This document shows positions 1 to 9,072 of a stretch of 64,000 bases of DNA, in pieces. Positions within the stretch are counted from its first letter, which is position 1; each line of letters begins with the position of its first letter. The notes beneath the pieces were generated by a model that was not told the origin of the DNA, did no database searches, and saw only the letters and a program-made list of their open reading frames with translations. The DNA comes from Bacteroidia bacterium (lineage in GTDB: Bacteria; Bacteroidota; Bacteroidia; Flavobacteriales; Flavobacteriaceae), in NCBI GenBank assembly GCA_030427735.1, contig JAUIBP010000004.1, forward strand, positions 310,001-374,000. The letters are read 5' to 3'. The translations under genes and the position numbers were made by a program.

Positions 1-1509
1 ACTTTTGGTGGGGTTATATGTACCGTTTATAACAGCTATTTGTAGTTTGGTTGGTGCTACCAATTGTGTAATTGGAGCATAATTACCTTGCGGCACGCCA
101 TTAATTGGTGTAACATATTCGTAAATATTAGTTATGGCCGATGAATTGGCAAGTATATAATCGCCGTTATTTTCGCCAACATTGGTAAAAGTTACGCTGT
201 AAAGGTCGTCGTCTGGATTGTTCGAAAACACAAATACCTCCTGATTGTTAAAGGTATCTTTCTTGTATAAAATTCTGTTTTCATTATAGGATTCTGGGGT
301 TGCCGAAGGACTTGTCATTTTCGAGCTATCGTCTCCCGCTTGTGCTAATATGTCTACCTGTTCGGACGATAAATTTTGCTGTATGGGATTGTTTTTAGAA
401 TCGCTTTCGGAATACACAGTGGCGCCTAAAGTAAGAGTGTTGCTTTGGTAATGCCCACCACCATAACCTATAAGACGGGAATAATTGCGCTCGCTATATT
501 GAAAATCGACAGTAATACGCATTTCCGAAGTTATAGGGAAAGTACTGTTAAAAATAAGCTCGCCGGCATTGTAATCTATAATATAATCGTTGTTTTCGCC
601 GCGTTCTAACGCTACCCCGTTAACGTACACGGTTTCGCTACCCGAAACAATAAGTACATACAATTCGTTATTGGGGCCTCTAAGTTTATATGGCCCTTGG
701 TTGCCTTCTTGTGCAGTAAACTGAGTTCGTGTAAATTGCCCGCGTACCAGAGCACCAGCGGCAAAAAGATTGGTTTTGTGGGAGTCGTCTCCTAAAGTGG
801 TGTTTACAAGTAGACCTTGTACACGTTTGCTAAAATTGGCAAAACGGGTGTTGGTATTTTGCAGGTCTATATCGCCGGCTCTAATATTCCAACGGTCGCT
901 AAACAATTCTATAAATACCTGGTCGAACTCGTCTAAACGTTGCGAATAACCACTTTCTTGTAGTGGTATATTGGCATCTTGTATAGAAGCGCGAAGCGAC
1001 ACTTTATCGTTTAGCTTGCCTGTAATTTGTAAGTCGAGTTCGCTGTTTAATACCGAACTTTGGTTATTACCTACGGTAACGCCTCTGGAAATACTACCCG
1101 AAGTTGATAGGCCATCAAAAGGAATAAAACTAGAGGTCGCTGTGGGTTGCGACAGTTTATATAATTTTTGCTGATTGCTGATATCCGATAGGATGATGTT
1201 TTCGTCTAACTGTTTATAGGTTTTTGTTAAAAAATCAGGGAATTTTAAATACGATATTTGTATAGAATCTTCGCTGATGGGTTGTTTAAGGTACAGCATG
1301 GCATTCGGAAAATCTACATGGTAAAAACTGCTGTCTATTGTTTGGTTTTGAAGCGTTTTAAGATGAAACCAATGCGGATTGATACTCACACTATCTATAA
1401 CTATTGTGTCTGTAACGGCCATTGTTTTTGTTTTGTAATTAGAGTTGGTTTCTTGCGCTAAGGCAAAAAAACTCATACAAAAGCATATTACGGTGGCTAT
1501 TAATTTCAT
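1..1509 (-). CDS. Large exported surface/outer-membrane protein, 5' part only
   Basis: Reading the minus strand from the ATG at 1509, 503 codons stay open to the window edge, so the 3' part lies outside. Residues 1-19 form a classic signal peptide (MKLIATVICFCMSFFALAQ). The rest is rich in alternating polar/hydrophobic stretches and Asn/Thr/Ser/Gly, as in beta-barrel or beta-sandwich surface proteins. Features include a SRGVTVGNNQSS segment, an LDLQITGKL strand and a later RAGDIDLQNT stretch. I recall similar long uncharacterised exported proteins in Flavobacteriaceae but cannot name the family. It is divergent from xth. Function unknown; export and surface location are inferred. Confidence 0.8.
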   Translation of the reverse strand, partial: MKLIATVICFCMSFFALAQETNSNYKTKTMAVTDTIVIDSVSINPHWFHLKTLQNQTIDSSFYHVDFPNAMLYLKQPISEDSIQISYLKFPDFLTKTYKQLDENIILSDISNQQKLYKLSQPTATSSFIPFDGLSTSGSISRGVTVGNNQSSVLNSELDLQITGKLNDKVSLRASIQDANIPLQESGYSQRLDEFDQVFIELFSDRWNIRAGDIDLQNTNTRFANFSKRVQGLLVNTTLGDDSHKTNLFAAGALVRGQFTRTQFTAQEGNQGPYKLRGPNNELYVLIVSGSETVYVNGVALERGENNDYIIDYNAGELIFNSTFPITSEMRITVDFQYSERNYSRLIGYGGGHYQSNTLTLGATVYSESDSKNNPIQQNLSSEQVDILAQAGDDSSKMTSPSATPESYNENRILYKKDTFNNQEVFVFSNNPDDDLYSVTFTNVGENNGDYILANSSAITNIYEYVTPINGVPQGNYAPITQLVAPTKLQIAVINGTYNPTKS

Positions 1510-2083
1510 GTGGTATTTAAACTGCTAAACGCTTAAAATATTTTATGGGATCATCGAGATTTAAATATGCTTAAGCTAGTCTTGAGTTTGCCTGTAAGGA
1601 TAATATTGTTGTTCAGTTTATAATTTTGGTTTAAATCTATTATTTTTTTTCAATAGCTACCTAAACGTTTTAAAGAATATGTGGTTTAGTAGTGTGGCTA
1701 TGGGTATTGGATTTTAGGATAGTTTAGAGGGGATTTTGGCCTATTTATAAAGATATTGAAAATCAAGGAAGCAGTAAGGGTGAATGATAAAAATTTGTTT
1801 GAGGCCGACGGAAGGGAGGTTGAGTTATTTTTATCTGTGGCTGAGGGTTCCGTAGTATTTTCTTATATTTTTATAATACGCCTAGATTTTTTTGCTTCGT
1901 TTTTTCATCGATGGAAAAAATGAAAAATTATATGTATTATTGAATTGATTTTTCTGTTAAAAGGCCTTTAAATAATGGTGTAAAAGTAACGCATTATTTA
2001 TTTTAGCTGAAATTCTTAAATAATTAAACAGTGCTTAAACTATAAAATGCAAGTTTAGGCATACTGTCTTGTAATATAGCAGC
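1510..2083. other. Intergenic region between divergent genes (574 bp)
   Basis: No credible coding sequence was found. It should hold the promoters for the minus-strand surface protein and for xth. A near -7 match TATTTTAG sits at 1999-2006 (one base off TAnnTTTG), about 80 bp before xth. A short perfect palindrome CATCGATG, flanked by T and A runs, lies near 1905-1912. Nothing else recognisable. Confidence 0.5.
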
Positions 2084-2842
2084 ATGAAAATAGTTTCTTA
2101 TAACGTAAATGGTATTAGAGCCGCCATAAAAAAAGGCTTTATCGAGTGGTTACAAAGTGCAAATCCAGATGTTATTTGTTTGCAGGAAACCAAAGCCCAA
2201 AAAGAACAATTAGATTTAGAGGTATTCGTGGCCGCTGGGTATATTTATAATTACTGGTTTAGCGCCCAAAAAAAAGGATATAGTGGTGTGGCCATTTTAA
2301 GTAAAATAAAACCCGAGCATGTCGAGTACGGTACCGGTATAGAGTCTATGGATTACGAAGGTAGAAATATTCGAGCCGATTTTGATGGTGTTTCGGTAAT
2401 GAGCATGTATTTACCTTCGGGAACGAACGACGATAGATTGGCGCATAAGTTCGAATACATGAATATGATCCATGAGTATTTAAACGAATTACGCGAATCG
2501 CACCCAAACCTTATCGTTTGTGGCGATTACAATATTTGTCATGAAGAAATCGATATCCACAACCCGAAAATGAAAGGCGTTTCCGGATTCTTACCCGAAG
2601 AACGCGAATGGCTGGGGCAGTTTATAGATAGTGGTTTTATAGATTCTTTTAGATATTTACATCCCGAAAAACAAGAATATTCGTGGTGGAGCTACCGTGC
2701 TAATGCCAGAGCCAATAATAAGGGGTGGCGTATAGATTACTGCATGGCTACTAGCCCCTTGCAAGACCGTTTAAAACGTGCGGTTATTTTGCCAGAAGCC
2801 AAGCACAGCGACCATTGTCCTATTTTAGTTGAAATAGAATAA
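2084..2842 (+). CDS. xth: Exodeoxyribonuclease III (AP endonuclease family 1)
   Basis: Base-excision-repair nuclease that cleaves abasic sites and degrades 3' ends of duplex DNA. The 252 aa length is normal for bacterial Xth. Family motifs are in order: SYNVNGIRAA at residues 5-14 (metal/substrate Asn), LQETK with catalytic Glu35, GYSGVAILSK, the GDYN Asp/Asn motif mid-protein, SGFLPEEREWL, and the C-terminal HSDHCP motif with the Asp243-His244 catalytic pair. The ATG at 2084 puts the first strand at the N-terminus as in homologues. An OmpA-type lipoprotein gene follows after 24 bp, so the two may be cotranscribed. Confidence 0.95.
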   Translation: MKIVSYNVNGIRAAIKKGFIEWLQSANPDVICLQETKAQKEQLDLEVFVAAGYIYNYWFSAQKKGYSGVAILSKIKPEHVEYGTGIESMDYEGRNIRADFDGVSVMSMYLPSGTNDDRLAHKFEYMNMIHEYLNELRESHPNLIVCGDYNICHEEIDIHNPKMKGVSGFLPEEREWLGQFIDSGFIDSFRYLHPEKQEYSWWSYRANARANNKGWRIDYCMATSPLQDRLKRAVILPEAKHSDHCPILVEIE

Positions 2843-2866
2843 TTAAAATCTAATCCTCTGTTTTTT

Positions 2867-3826
2867 ATGAAACGAATAGCCGTAGCAACCGTAATACTAA
2901 CCAGTATATTCACTTCTTGTGTGTCGCCTAAAATTTACAAAGATTTAGAAGCTAGACACAACGATTTAAAAGAATTAAACAAATCGCTATCTGCCGAGAA
3001 CGAAACTTTATTGGCCGATAACAATCAATTAAAAACCGATTTAGAAAAACTGCAAGAGCAATACAATAAAGCCGTTCAAGAACGCGACGAGCTTCAAAAT
3101 ACGTATAATGCGCTAAAGGCCAATCACGATGCGTTAAAGGAATCGTATAATGCTTTAGAGAAAAACAGTTCCGAAGCTATTGCTAAAAATGTTCAGCAGA
3201 ACCGCGAATTATTGGCGCAGCTAGAAGCCAAAGAGCAGGCTTTAGCAGCAGAAAGCTCGCGTTTAGAACAGCTAAAAAACGAACTGGAATCGCGATCGCA
3301 GCGTGTTGCCGAATTAGAACGTGTTATCGCGCAAAAAGATGCCGCCATGCATGCTTTAAAAAATGCCATTTCGAATGCCTTAACCGATTTTGGAGGTAAA
3401 GGTTTAACGGTCGAAGAACGTAATGGAAAGGTGTATATTTCTATGGAAAATAAATTGCTGTTTAGCTCCGGAAGTTGGTCGGTAGGCGTAGATGGAAGGC
3501 GTGCTGTAGAGCGTTTAGGAAATGTTTTGGCCGACAACCCAGAAATCGCGGTGTTAATAGAAGGGCATACGGACGATGTGCCGTATAAAGGTAGCGGGCA
3601 ACTGTCGGGCAATTGGGATTTATCTACAAAACGCGCCACGGCAATAGTTAGTATTTTAAGAGAGAATGCTAATATTCATCCAGAAAATTTAACAGCTGCT
3701 GGGCGTGGTGAGTTTGCACCAATAGCATCGAACGAAACACCCGAAGGTCGTGCTAAAAACCGAAGAATAGAAGTCATTTTAACTCCGAAATTAGATGAAA
3801 TTACCAAGTTGTTAAACGAGATGTAA
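2867..3826 (+). CDS. OmpA-family peptidoglycan-binding lipoprotein with coiled coil
   Basis: 319 aa. The N-terminus is a lipoprotein signal with lipobox TSC (Cys18). Residues about 25-165 are a long heptad-rich coiled coil (many E/K/Q/L). The C-terminus is an OmpA_C domain: IEGHTDDVPYKG, NWDLSTKRA and NRRIEVILTP, holding the Asp and Arg that contact diaminopimelate in this family. The likely role is tethering the outer membrane to peptidoglycan across the periplasm. It follows xth by 24 bp and ends before a strong terminator hairpin, so it probably closes that transcript. Confidence 0.9.
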   Translation: MKRIAVATVILTSIFTSCVSPKIYKDLEARHNDLKELNKSLSAENETLLADNNQLKTDLEKLQEQYNKAVQERDELQNTYNALKANHDALKESYNALEKNSSEAIAKNVQQNRELLAQLEAKEQALAAESSRLEQLKNELESRSQRVAELERVIAQKDAAMHALKNAISNALTDFGGKGLTVEERNGKVYISMENKLLFSSGSWSVGVDGRRAVERLGNVLADNPEIAVLIEGHTDDVPYKGSGQLSGNWDLSTKRATAIVSILRENANIHPENLTAAGRGEFAPIASNETPEGRAKNRRIEVILTPKLDEITKLLNEM

Positions 3827-3851
3827 ATTCTATACCTACAAATAGCTTAGT

Positions 3852-3914
3852 ACACATGCTAAATATCTTTTGGTTTGAGATTCAAATTACAAGATATTTA
3901 GCATGTGTTTTTTT
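3852..3914 (+). terminator. Long intrinsic terminator after the OmpA lipoprotein gene
   Basis: A perfect 18-bp inverted repeat (3852-3869 with 3891-3908) is followed by six more T's (3909-3914). The 21-nt loop contains a small nested repeat TTTGA-GAT-TCAAA, so the whole element can fold as one extended hairpin. Confidence 0.9.
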
Positions 3915-3973
3915 AGTCAACTAAAAATAAATTTTAACTTAGAGGCAAAGTATCCAACATTACAATAGTTTAT

Positions 3974-6151
3974 ATGAGAATTTATTTATGGATGATCTGT
4001 TTGGTTGTGCTTAGCAGTTGTAATTCCAAGCCCAAACAATCAGATTATGTTGCTGCTAGCGACATTACCTTACAACATGAAGACGGTTATGTTGGAGATT
4101 CGCAATGTATGGCTTGCCATAAAGGTGTTTACGATACTTGGAAAGGGTCCGACCACGATTTGGCAATGCAAGTAGCCAACGAACAAACGGTTTTAGGAGA
4201 CTTTAATAATGTTGAAACGACTATAGATGGCGTAAGTTATACTTTTAAGAAGGAAGGCGAGGCTTTTAAAGTTTATATAAAAGAGATAGACGGAAGCGAA
4301 AAAGAGTATACCATTAATTATACTTTTGGAGTAAGCCCTTTACAACAGTATTTAATTGATTTTGATAATGGCCGAAAACAAGTGTTGCGTGTAACTTGGG
4401 ATGACGTTAAAAAACGATGGTATCATCAATATCCTGGCGATGAATTAGATCCTCACGATTGGTTGCATTGGACAGAAAGTGCGCAGAACTGGAATACCAT
4501 GTGTGCCGAATGTCATTCCACTAATTTAAAAAAGAATTACGATGTAGAAGCCGATGCTTTCAATACTACGTATTCGGTAATTAATGTAAGTTGCGAGAGC
4601 TGCCACGGTCCAGCCGAGCGACATGTGTATTGGGCACAGCATATTCAAGATAGCACACACGTGGCAAACACGTATATCATTCCAGGAAAAGGTCAGTTTA
4701 GCCAAATGAATATGTGCGCACCTTGTCATTCAAGACGTACTAAATTAACTCAAAACTTGGTGCCAGGTAAACATTTCGAAGACCAGTATATGCTTCAGGA
4801 TATCTCGGATGATTTTTATCATAAAGATGGACAAATAGATGAAGAAGATTATGTGTACGGATCGTTTTTACAAAGTAAAATGTATCACGAAGGGGTAACC
4901 TGTACCGATTGTCACGACCCGCATTCATTACAATTAAAAGCGCAAGACAATACCTTGTGTTTGCAATGCCATGCGCCAACGTATAATACTGTAGAGCATC
5001 ATTACCACACGCCTGGCACCGAGGGTTCGCAGTGCATTAATTGCCACATGACAGGTACACATTATATGGGGAACGATTTTAGACGCGACCATAGTTTTAG
5101 AGTGCCTAGACCAGACCAAAGTGTTGCTTATGGCACACCAAATGCATGTACGGGATGTCATGACGATAAAACCGACACTTGGGCAGCCAATCAGGTTGTG
5201 TCTTGGTATGGCCCGGTTAGAGCCGACCATTTTTCTGATGATTTACTGTTAACTTATAAAAATAATCCAACAGTGCACGATTTGTCTAAGGTAAATCAGT
5301 TTGTCAATAATTTAAACTATCCAGCCATTGCTAGAGCAACAGGAATAGATAATATGAATGTTGCTACAGCAGAACAGGTTGAGGCTGTCTTAAAAAGTCT
5401 AACCGATCCGTCTCCATTGGTACGTTATCATGCGCTTCAGAAATTTAGAACTATGAATCCGCAAGACCGTATGTCTGTAGCTTCAGAACATTTAAAAGAT
5501 ACCACAAAACTGGTACGTATTGGCGCTATGCAGTTGTTGGCGGGAATAGAAGTAGAGGCGTTAAATGCTATAAATCAATCTACTTTAAATACAGGCCGTC
5601 AGGAACTGGAAACCATGTTATTTACCAACGCCGATTTTTCTAACGGAAGAATGCAACTTGGTGATTATTTCCTTCAAAATAACGATTACGATAACGCCAT
5701 TAAGCACTATAACATTACCCTTAAAAAAGATAGTTTATTATTGCCAGTATACTCAAACTTAGCCACAACGTATAGTCTTAAAGGTGAAAGCGAAAAAGCG
5801 TTACAAGTGTTAAATATTTGGTTGAAAAAAGAACCGAAATCGGGAAGAGCGTATTACTTGAGAGCCTTGTTGCATTTTGAAATGAAACAAAATGAAGCGG
5901 CAGTATCCGACCTGAAAATGGCAATTAAGTTAAATCCGCAAGATACGCGTGCTATGTACAATTTGGCGACATATTACTATCAAAATCAGCAATGGAAAGC
6001 TGCAGAAGAAACGATTAATGCTGCGATACAGCTAATTCCAGATAGTCCCGATTATAAATACTTGTTGGCGTTGATTTATCAAAATCAAGGGAAAATAGAG
6101 CAAAGTGCAAGAATTATGCAGGCATTACAAGCACAACGAACAAATACTTAA
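3974..6151 (+). CDS. Octahaem c-type cytochrome lipoprotein with HEAT-like and TPR repeats
   Basis: 725 aa. A lipoprotein signal (lipobox SSC, Cys16) predicts membrane anchoring. Eight CxxCH haem c sites begin at Cys45, 177, 207, 248, 310, 329, 354 and 392, arranged as in the cytochrome c554-like multihaem family. Residues about 470-540 (DPSPLVRYHALQKF and following) look like HEAT repeats. Residues about 560-720 contain TPR units (SNLATTYSLKGESEKAL, RAYYLRALLHFEM, RAMYNLATYYYQN). The family is usually annotated only as multihaem cytochrome/TPR protein; electron transfer or redox sensing at the periplasmic membrane face is inferred. It follows a strong terminator; the aldo/keto reductase lies 21 bp downstream. 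Confidence 0.88.
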   Translation: MRIYLWMICLVVLSSCNSKPKQSDYVAASDITLQHEDGYVGDSQCMACHKGVYDTWKGSDHDLAMQVANEQTVLGDFNNVETTIDGVSYTFKKEGEAFKVYIKEIDGSEKEYTINYTFGVSPLQQYLIDFDNGRKQVLRVTWDDVKKRWYHQYPGDELDPHDWLHWTESAQNWNTMCAECHSTNLKKNYDVEADAFNTTYSVINVSCESCHGPAERHVYWAQHIQDSTHVANTYIIPGKGQFSQMNMCAPCHSRRTKLTQNLVPGKHFEDQYMLQDISDDFYHKDGQIDEEDYVYGSFLQSKMYHEGVTCTDCHDPHSLQLKAQDNTLCLQCHAPTYNTVEHHYHTPGTEGSQCINCHMTGTHYMGNDFRRDHSFRVPRPDQSVAYGTPNACTGCHDDKTDTWAANQVVSWYGPVRADHFSDDLLLTYKNNPTVHDLSKVNQFVNNLNYPAIARATGIDNMNVATAEQVEAVLKSLTDPSPLVRYHALQKFRTMNPQDRMSVASEHLKDTTKLVRIGAMQLLAGIEVEALNAINQSTLNTGRQELETMLFTNADFSNGRMQLGDYFLQNNDYDNAIKHYNITLKKDSLLLPVYSNLATTYSLKGESEKALQVLNIWLKKEPKSGRAYYLRALLHFEMKQNEAAVSDLKMAIKLNPQDTRAMYNLATYYYQNQQWKAAEETINAAIQLIPDSPDYKYLLALIYQNQGKIEQSARIMQALQAQRTNT

Positions 6152-6172
6152 CATCAAAAAAAAAGAGAGATT

Positions 6173-7207
6173 ATGAAATATACGACCTTACCACATACCG
6201 ATATTAAAGTAAGTAAATTGTGTTTAGGAACCATGACTTGGGGCAATCAAAACACAAAGGAGGAAGGTTTCGAGCAAATGGATTATGCTGTAGAACAAGG
6301 TATTAATTTTTTTGATACTGCCGAATTATATCCCGTGCCAGCCGAGCAGAAAACCTATGCTGAAACCGAGCGTATTATAGGAAATTGGTTTAAAGCAACG
6401 GGCAAACGTAAAGATATTGTTTTGGCTTCAAAAATAGCAGGTCCAGGCGATTATACAGCACACATACGTACAAAACCATTTCAAGAAGGCATTGCCGAAG
6501 CGATAGATAACAGTTTAAAACGCTTACAAACCGATTATATAGATTTATATCAATTGCATTGGCCAGAACGCCAAACGAATACGTTTGGTATTCGCGATTA
6601 TAAACACAACGATGCCGATGCTTGGAAAGATAATTTTAACGAAGTCTTGCATGCTTTAGAACTTGCTATGAAGGCTGGTAAAATCAGGCATATAGGTTTG
6701 TCTAATGAAAAAGCATGGGGAACTATGCGGTATTTAGAAGAAGCCAAAATGCATAACAAACCACGCATGATTACCATTCAAAATGCGTATTCGCTGTTAA
6801 ATAGAACATTCGAGAGCGATTTGGCAGAGATTGCTATACGAGAAGATATTGGTTTGTTGGCGTATTCGCCAATGGCTTTTGGAGTATTGTCTGGTAAGTA
6901 TGTAGAGGGCACTGCTGCAGCCGATAGCCGATTAAAGTTATTTCCAAGATTTGCAAGATACAGTAGTGTAAACTGTACTAAGGCAACTACGCAATATTTA
7001 AAAGTAGCTCAGGATCATGGTGTGAGTTTGGCGCAAATGGCATTGGCCTTTGTAACCGCCCAACCGTTTCTTACCAGTAATATTATAGGAGCAACAAAAT
7101 TAGAGCAGTTAAAAGAAAATATTAATAGTATTCATTTAGAATTGACTGATGCTATGTTGGATGATATACAAAAGGTACATGCAGAGATTCCTAATCCTGC
7201 CACTTAA
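6173..7207 (+). CDS. tas: Aldo/keto reductase, Tas type
   Basis: 344 aa NADPH-dependent oxidoreductase with a (beta/alpha)8 fold. It closely resembles the E. coli Tas protein in length and pattern. Catalytic tetrad motifs are visible: Asp in FFDTAELYPVP and the following Tyr, Lys in LASKIAGPG, and His in YQLHWPERQTN. The AGKIRHIGLSNE and IQNAYSLLNR motifs match the Tas/YhdN group. The substrate is unknown. The gene is 21 bp after the cytochrome and converges on rng, with a shared terminator between them. Confidence 0.88.
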   Translation: MKYTTLPHTDIKVSKLCLGTMTWGNQNTKEEGFEQMDYAVEQGINFFDTAELYPVPAEQKTYAETERIIGNWFKATGKRKDIVLASKIAGPGDYTAHIRTKPFQEGIAEAIDNSLKRLQTDYIDLYQLHWPERQTNTFGIRDYKHNDADAWKDNFNEVLHALELAMKAGKIRHIGLSNEKAWGTMRYLEEAKMHNKPRMITIQNAYSLLNRTFESDLAEIAIREDIGLLAYSPMAFGVLSGKYVEGTAAADSRLKLFPRFARYSSVNCTKATTQYLKVAQDHGVSLAQMALAFVTAQPFLTSNIIGATKLEQLKENINSIHLELTDAMLDDIQKVHAEIPNPAT

Positions 7208-7218
7208 AAATAGAGCAA

Positions 7219-7253
7219 AAAAAAGCCTTACTTTAAACAAGTAAGGCTTTTTT
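7219..7253. terminator. Bidirectional terminator between tas and rng
   Basis: An inverted repeat with arms 7219-7233 and 7239-7253, a TAAAC loop, and A/T runs outside the GCCTTACTT stem. It has a U tract in both directions and fits the convergent gene ends. Confidence 0.92.
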
Positions 7254-7254
7254 A

Positions 7255-8799
7255 TTAGTTGATTTGATTACCATCTTTATCAAAAAAGTGATATTCTAAA
7301 TATGTGTAAGCATCTCTAGGTTGAATTTTAACCCATTTTTTGTGTTCAACAAACCATTTTGAACGTATTGATGGAAAGCCTTTTGTTAAGAAGGCCGCTA
7401 TAAAGGGGTGTGTGTTTAAAACCACCTTTTTATAGTCTTTGTTAAATAGTTGTTCAAGCTCTTGCGTTATTTTTTGTACCAAAACAATTGGTGCTTCAAC
7501 TTCTTCGCCTTGATTGCCGTTAGGGTTTTCCTCGCGGGTTTTAATATTCATTTCTTGGCGTACACGCTGTCTTGTAATTTGTATCAATCCAAATTTACTT
7601 GGAGGTAATATTTTGTGTTTAGCTCTGTCGTCCTTCATTTCTTCACGAAGGAAATTGTAGAGTTTTTTTCTGTTTTCGGCATTAGTCATGTCTATAAAAT
7701 CGACAACTATAATACCGCCCATATCGCGCAAACGCAGTTGTCTGGCTATTTCTTGGGCTGCTATCATGTTAACTTCTAATGCAGTGTCCTCTTGAGAGTT
7801 GGCTTTATTAGAGCGGTTACCGCTATTAACGTCTATAACATGCAGGGCTTCGGTGTGTTCTACTACCAGATAGGCGCCCTTTGCCATAGAGACGGTTTTG
7901 CCAAAAGAGGTTTTAATTTGTCTTTCCACTCCAAATTTTTCGAAAATAGGAACGTTAGACTGATACAATTTAACTATTGATTCTTTGTGGGGTGCAATAA
8001 GTTGCACATAATCTTTAATTTGAAGATAAAGTTCTTCGTCATCTACTTGAATTCCGGTAAAAGAGTCGTTAAAAATATCTCGTAAAATAGACGAGGCTTT
8101 ATTTAATTCTCCTAATACTTTACTAGGTAGATGTGCTTTGTTTAGTTTCTTGCACATTGCTGTCCAACGACTTAACAAATTTTGTAAGTCTTTATCTAAT
8201 TCGGCAACTTTTTTGCCTTCTGCTACGGTACGTACAATAATACCAAAACCTGGTGGTGTAATACTTTTTACCAAGCGCTTTAGTCGGTCTTTTTCTTCTT
8301 TATCTTCTATTTTTTGGGAGATAGAAATACGGTCGGAAAACGGAACCAGAACAATATATCTGCCGGCAATAGATAGCTCTGAGCTTATTCTTGGGCCTTT
8401 GGTAGATATAGGTTCTTTTACAATTTGTACCAGTAAAGATTGATTGGATTTTAGCACATCTACTATGCTGCCATCCTTGTCAATTTCTTTTTCGAATGGG
8501 AAATTCTTTAAAGAGAAATCGTTTAGTTTACCTGTGCTTACACGTTTTGTGAATTTTAAAAGGGAAGGAAGTTTAGGACCTAAATCGTGATAGTGCAAAA
8601 AAGCATCTTTATCGTAACCAACATTAACAAATGCGGCGTTTAACCCCGGAACAGCTTTTCGTATTTTAGCGATAAACACGTCGCCAACCGAAAAGTTGTT
8701 ACCTCCTTCATCTTTATGTAATTCAATAAGTTTTCCATCTTTTAATAAGGCAAAATCAACATGTTTCGGACTAGATCTAATGATCAATTCTTTATCCAT
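7255..8799 (-). CDS. rng: Ribonuclease E/G family endoribonuclease
   Basis: 514 aa, the length of an RNase G. An N-terminal S1 domain (about residues 38-120; FIAKIRKAVPGLNAAFVNVG) precedes the RNase H-like/5' sensor core. The two metal-binding aspartates are visible as Asp323 in HVIDVNSGNRS and Asp367 in IIVVDFIDM, spaced as in E. coli RNase E. After FGLIQITRQRVRQE the usual CPxCxG zinc-link is absent; the stretch is TREENPNGNQGEE without cysteines. It acts in rRNA processing and mRNA decay. The HU/small-protein unit lies upstream behind a terminator, so rng probably has its own promoter in 8800-9040. Confidence 0.93.
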   Translation of the reverse strand: MDKELIIRSSPKHVDFALLKDGKLIELHKDEGGNNFSVGDVFIAKIRKAVPGLNAAFVNVGYDKDAFLHYHDLGPKLPSLLKFTKRVSTGKLNDFSLKNFPFEKEIDKDGSIVDVLKSNQSLLVQIVKEPISTKGPRISSELSIAGRYIVLVPFSDRISISQKIEDKEEKDRLKRLVKSITPPGFGIIVRTVAEGKKVAELDKDLQNLLSRWTAMCKKLNKAHLPSKVLGELNKASSILRDIFNDSFTGIQVDDEELYLQIKDYVQLIAPHKESIVKLYQSNVPIFEKFGVERQIKTSFGKTVSMAKGAYLVVEHTEALHVIDVNSGNRSNKANSQEDTALEVNMIAAQEIARQLRLRDMGGIIVVDFIDMTNAENRKKLYNFLREEMKDDRAKHKILPPSKFGLIQITRQRVRQEMNIKTREENPNGNQGEEVEAPIVLVQKITQELEQLFNKDYKKVVLNTHPFIAAFLTKGFPSIRSKWFVEHKKWVKIQPRDAYTYLEYHFFDKDGNQIN

Positions 8800-9039
8800 T
8801 GCGTTAATTTTTATCCATACATTTTAGTTAAAAAGTTTCAAGTTCGGGTTTGTAGTCCTAGGTTTCATGTTGTAAAACAATAAAAAACCAATATCTAACA
8901 ACCAACAACTATCGCCTAATAACTATGAGGTACAGATGGATTATACATTATTTTTTCACAGGATTTTAAGCTGTGGAGCTTCCTTTATTTGCGCAAGGTA
9001 ATACGCGGGGAAACTCATGTCAAAGAACTTTTTTAAAAA
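8800..9039. other. Intergenic stretch upstream of rng
   Basis: No gene seen. It must contain the rng promoter on the minus strand, but no clear TAnnTTTG box was found. 8888-8925 is a C/A-rich low-complexity tract built from AACAACC/AACAACT-like words, similar in style to one inside leuS. A small AAGCT/AGCTT hairpin lies near 8967-8980. Confidence 0.4.
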
Positions 9040-9070
9040 CCAAAAAAGTAGTTATAAAACTACTTTTTGG
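9040..9070 (-). terminator. Terminator of the HU/small basic protein unit
   Basis: On the minus strand a stem of about 13 bp (9058-9070 with 9040-9053, four-base loop) ends in a run of six T's. It starts only 2 bp past the stop codon of the 30-aa protein. Confidence 0.8.
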
Positions 9071-9072
9071 GA

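Noticed and set aside
3193-3639. 148-codon minus-strand open frame
   Set aside because: Shadow of the OmpA-type lipoprotein coiled-coil and OmpA_C region.
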